The notes beneath the pieces were generated by a model, which had not been told where the DNA came from, made no database searches, and was given only the letters and a program-made list of their open reading frames with translations. Made by a program: the position numbers and the translations under genes. Shown one piece after another: positions 15,837 to 18,102 of a DNA stretch of 18,102 bases. The DNA is taken from positions 1-18,102 of the forward strand of contig CAMKTI010000019.1 of assembly GCA_946415665.1 (NCBI GenBank). The letters are read 5' to 3'. The stretch's first letter is position 1; the number at the start of each line of letters is the position of its first letter. This stretch comes from an uncultured Clostridia bacterium (lineage in GTDB: Bacteria; Bacillota; Clostridia; Lachnospirales; CAMVHY01).

Positions 15837-15865
15837 TAAAAAAAACTTTTTTGGAGTGAATAAAA

Positions 15866-16873
15866 ATGAGTAAAACTTATGTTTTGGATAATTATTTTTC
15901 AAAATTATCTTTGCGAGAAAATCAAGAAGCAATTGTTTTAATAAAAAGATCTTTTGAAAAAAATTTAGCTTCGGCATTAAATTTGACGCGAGTTTCAGCC
16001 CCGTTGTTTGTAAAAAAAAATAGCGGGCTAAACGATGATTTAAATGGTTTTGAAAGACCGGTCGAATTTGACATTAAAGAAACGAATGACGTGATTCAAA
16101 TTGTTCATTCGTTGGCAAAATGGAAACGACAAGCTTTATATGATTATAAATTTGATTTTGATCAAGGATTATTTACAAATATGAATGCGATAAGACGGGA
16201 TGAAGATCTTGATAATCTTCATTCGATATATGTTGACCAGTGGGATTGGGAAAAGATTATAAAAAAAGAAAATAGAAATTTGGATTATTTAAAGCAGGTA
16301 GTCAAAAAAATTGTTGATTGTGTAAATATGACTTTAAGCGATGTGAAGGAAAAGTATCACGCGATTGATTTGAATTTAAATAATTCGGTTGTTTTTATAA
16401 CTTCACAAGAGTTAGAAGATAAATATCCAAATTTAAATCCGACGGAACGCGAATATGAATTTGCGAAAGAAAATAAATGTATTTTTATAATGCAAATCGG
16501 AGACGTTTTGAAATCAGGGAAAAAACATGACGGACGTGCGCCTGATTATGATGATTGGAATTTAAATGGTGATTTAATTTATTGGGATGAAGTGATTAAT
16601 TCGCCAATAGAAATTTCTTCGATGGGAATAAGAGTTGATGCGGAATCATTGGAAAAACAACTTGAAAAATCAAATGCGCTCGAAAGAAAAAAATTTGATT
16701 TTCACAAGGCAATTCTTGAAAATAAATTGCCATTGACAATTGGCGGCGGAATCGGACAATCGAGATTATGTACGCTTTTGTTGCAAAAAGTTCATATTGG
16801 AGAAGTTCAGGCTTCGATATGGGATGACGAAACTTTACTTGAATGCAAAAAAAATAATATTAATTTGTTGTGA
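15866..16873 (+). CDS. asnA: Aspartate-ammonia ligase (asparagine synthetase A)
   Basis: Makes asparagine from aspartate, ammonia and ATP in the cytoplasm. The protein of 335 residues has normal family length and the class II aminoacyl-tRNA-synthetase-like fold. Diagnostic motifs are RVSAPLFV...GLNDDLNG near the N-terminus, HSLAKWKRQAL, and FTNMNAIRRDEDLDNLHS, then YVDQWDWE. The C-terminal signature is TIGGGIGQSRLCTLLLQ, then HIGEVQASIWDDE. The start follows a TTGGAGTG ribosome binding site. It is probably cotranscribed with trmB, which starts 22 bases after its stop. No Asn T-box is visible upstream. Confidence 0.97.
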   Translation: MSKTYVLDNYFSKLSLRENQEAIVLIKRSFEKNLASALNLTRVSAPLFVKKNSGLNDDLNGFERPVEFDIKETNDVIQIVHSLAKWKRQALYDYKFDFDQGLFTNMNAIRRDEDLDNLHSIYVDQWDWEKIIKKENRNLDYLKQVVKKIVDCVNMTLSDVKEKYHAIDLNLNNSVVFITSQELEDKYPNLNPTEREYEFAKENKCIFIMQIGDVLKSGKKHDGRAPDYDDWNLNGDLIYWDEVINSPIEISSMGIRVDAESLEKQLEKSNALERKKFDFHKAILENKLPLTIGGGIGQSRLCTLLLQKVHIGEVQASIWDDETLLECKKNNINLL

Positions 16874-16895
16874 AAAAATAAATTCGGAGAAAAAA

Positions 16896-17543
16896 ATGCG
16901 AGTACGAAAAAAAAAACGTACGGCTGATATTTTAAATAACAGTCAAAAAATTATTAGCGCTGATTTTAATATTAATTGGAAAAAATATTTTGGTAATAAA
17001 GGGGAAATTTGTCTTGAGATTGGTTGCGGAAAAGGCAAATTTATAAATCAAATGGCTCTTGAATTTAAAAATAAAAATTTTATTGCGATGGAAATCTGTC
17101 CGGATATTATTATAAGTGCGATTGAAAAGGCGGAAAAAAATAATTTAACAAACGTTTTTTTTATCGTGGATGATGTTAAAAATCTGGAAAAATATTTTTT
17201 GTGTGGGCAAGTCAGTGAGCTTTATATTAATTTTTGTGATCCGTGGCCAAAAAAAAAGCATGCAAAACGTCGTCTGACACATGAAAATTTTTTGGATGTA
17301 TATAAAAAAATTTTGGCACCGACAGGTAAAATTTTTTTTAAGACGGATAATAAAGATTTGTTTGATTTTAGTTTAAATGAGTTTGCTGCAAATGGGTTTG
17401 AATTAAAAAATATTTGTTATGACTTGCATAAAAAAAATCCTGAGTTAAAAAATATTGAAACGGAGTACGAAGAAAAATTTTTGATTTTAAATATGCCGAT
17501 TTTTTATTGTGAAGCTATTTTGCTGCGAGATAAAAAAATATAG
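16896..17543 (+). CDS. trmB: tRNA (guanine-N7-)-methyltransferase TrmB
   Basis: SAM-dependent enzyme that makes m7G46 in the tRNA variable loop. The SAM-binding motif is ICLEIGCGKGKF (38-49), followed by an acidic residue in AMEICPD. The family signature FCDPWPKKKHAKRRL is at 113-127, and the late motif FKTDN at 148-152. The length is 215 residues. The frame is open for 52 codons upstream inside asnA, but the ATG at 16896 is chosen because CGGAGA lies five bases before it and the family starts near this point. An IS5-type element begins 12 bases after the stop, and no terminator of its own is visible. Confidence 0.95.
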   Translation: MRVRKKKRTADILNNSQKIISADFNINWKKYFGNKGEICLEIGCGKGKFINQMALEFKNKNFIAMEICPDIIISAIEKAEKNNLTNVFFIVDDVKNLEKYFLCGQVSELYINFCDPWPKKKHAKRRLTHENFLDVYKKILAPTGKIFFKTDNKDLFDFSLNEFAANGFELKNICYDLHKKNPELKNIETEYEEKFLILNMPIFYCEAILLRDKKI

Positions 17544-17555
17544 TTGAAAAAAATC

Positions 17556-18102
17556 TAGACAGCGTTCACATAAAAAGCGAATCAAAAATAAAAGCAAGGG
17601 AGATGGTAGAGATAAAAATAGAATCAAGTTTATCATAACGAGTAAAAACTTTTCTAAAACATTTTAATCTCAGGAAATATCGCTCGATATTATTACACTG
17701 TTTATAAAGGTGTCTATCATAACTCCCAGGCAACTTACGATTTTTTTTAGGCAGAACGACAATGCGAAACCAATAATTCTTAACTAAAGCTAAAGTTTTA
17801 TCATCTTCGTAAGCTCTGTCCATCACGAGATAATTATTATTTTTGGAATATATAGATTTAATCAATGTTGTGAGGTTCCCTATTGAACGCGCAATACTAT
17901 TGTTCTGGTGATTATTTTCGTTTGTATGCGGCCGCGCTATCAATAAAGAATATATAATTCTCTTCATTAAGCAGTTTTTGTTTCTTTATAGCTTCCAAAA
18001 TTAAGGTTTTAAAGAAAAAAAGCAATAACTTTTGGCGACCGTACCGTTCTTCGACCATCTACTAAATTTCATATAAATTGTGTGCCAGTTTTCATATTTT
18101 TT
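17556..18102 (-). mobile_element. IS5-family insertion sequence, right end and most of the transposase, running off the window
   Basis: The outer end TAGACAGCGTTCACATA (17556-17572) matches the ends at 1074 and 7549, differing in the shared 17 bases almost only by C/T changes. The transposase is read leftwards on the minus strand, and its TGA stop (17566-17568) lies inside the terminal repeat, as in the element at 1074. The other end is beyond 18102. Confidence 0.8.
17566..18102 (-). pseudogene. IS5-family DDE transposase, frameshifted, N-terminus outside the window
   Basis: The longest open frame (17566-17967) carries IARSIGNLTTLIKS, VMDRAYED (second catalytic Asp), VLPKKNRKLPGSYDRHLYKQ and NNIERYFLRLKCFRK (catalytic Glu), then FTRYDKLDSIFIS, all typical of the family. 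Farther upstream but in other frames are LLNEENYIFFIDSAAAYKR with the first Asp, and WHTIYMKFSRWSKNGT. So at least two frame changes occur, one near 17935-17945 and one at a T/A run near 18015-18025. All three catalytic residues are still encoded. One shift could be a programmed slip as in some IS5 relatives, but two shifts suggest decay. Confidence 0.8.

Larger units (their letters stand above)
15418..15865. other. 448-bp divergent intergenic region between rpmH and asnA
   Basis: This very AT-rich region holds the rpmH promoter at its left and a weak asnA promoter at its right. A short hairpin, TTTCGC (15663-15668) with GCGAAA (15678-15683), has no following T-tract. I find no DnaA box (TTATNCACA or its complement), no RNA gene, no T-box leader signature and no convincing small ORF. 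Confidence 0.6.

Noticed and set aside
15418..15865. Possible replication origin next to rpmH
   Set aside because: No DnaA box and no dnaA gene are present; AT-richness alone is not evidence in so AT-rich a genome.
15540..15865. T-box riboswitch upstream of asnA
   Set aside because: No conserved T-box core (AGGGTGGNACCGCG-like) and no terminator hairpin are visible.
16740..16895. Long upstream extension of trmB inside asnA
   Set aside because: The ATG at 16896 has a ribosome binding site and gives the normal TrmB N-terminus; the extension overlaps asnA coding sequence in another frame.
1..18102. CRISPR array, tRNA or rRNA genes
   Set aside because: No regularly spaced repeats, tRNA cloverleaf or rRNA sequence was seen on either strand.

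Overview
The window is a strongly AT-rich stretch of bacterial chromosome. Gene content and order point to a low-GC Gram-positive bacterium of the class Clostridia. The markers are the rpmH-rnpA-yidD-yidC-jag cluster, the ireB-ruvX-DUF1292 cluster, RNase J, a YlbF-family protein, ammonia-dependent AsnA, strong GGAGG-type ribosome binding sites and near-consensus sigma-A promoters. Decayed insertion sequences and a broken argS copy suggest a genome undergoing reduction, as in host-restricted or endosymbiotic Clostridia. That lifestyle is inference.

Layout, left to right. Positions 1-612 hold the 3' part of a hydrophilic, Lys/Ser-rich protein of unknown function, followed by a bidirectional hairpin terminator. 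Positions 803 to about 1060 (minus strand) carry the decayed 3' end of an arginyl-tRNA synthetase gene, frameshifted by a perfect 14-bp tandem duplication. It is cut off by an 822-bp degenerate IS5-family element (1074-1895). A minus-strand gene at 1976-5188 encodes a 1070-residue protein that I do not recognise. It has two diverged copies of a domain of about 135 residues, a duplicated Asn-rich linker, and a C-terminal coiled-coil/hydrophobic hairpin. Next come groEL and groES (minus strand), with a consensus promoter and a 9-bp inverted repeat that is not CIRCE.

A second IS end remnant (7549 to about 7641) separates groES from gpmI (glycolytic phosphoglycerate mutase). Upstream of gpmI lies a small conserved protein (possibly DUF6514) with its own promoter. 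From 15534 down to 9868, ten closely spaced minus-strand genes run without any terminator I can see: rpmH, rnpA, yidD, yidC, jag, ireB, ruvX, a DUF1292 gene, rnj and a ylbF-family gene. They run from a consensus promoter upstream of rpmH to a hairpin over the ylbF-family stop codon. This joins ribosome and RNase P synthesis, membrane-protein insertion, RNA binding, a Ser/Thr-kinase substrate and mRNA decay in one run.

Divergent from rpmH, asnA and trmB lie on the plus strand. dnaA, the usual neighbour of rpmH, is absent, and the 448-bp gap holds no recognisable DnaA box. A third IS5-family element (minus strand, frameshifted) begins 12 bp after trmB and runs off the right edge.

The most novel content is the repeat-containing 1070-residue protein. 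The remaining observations concern genome decay and regulatory layout.
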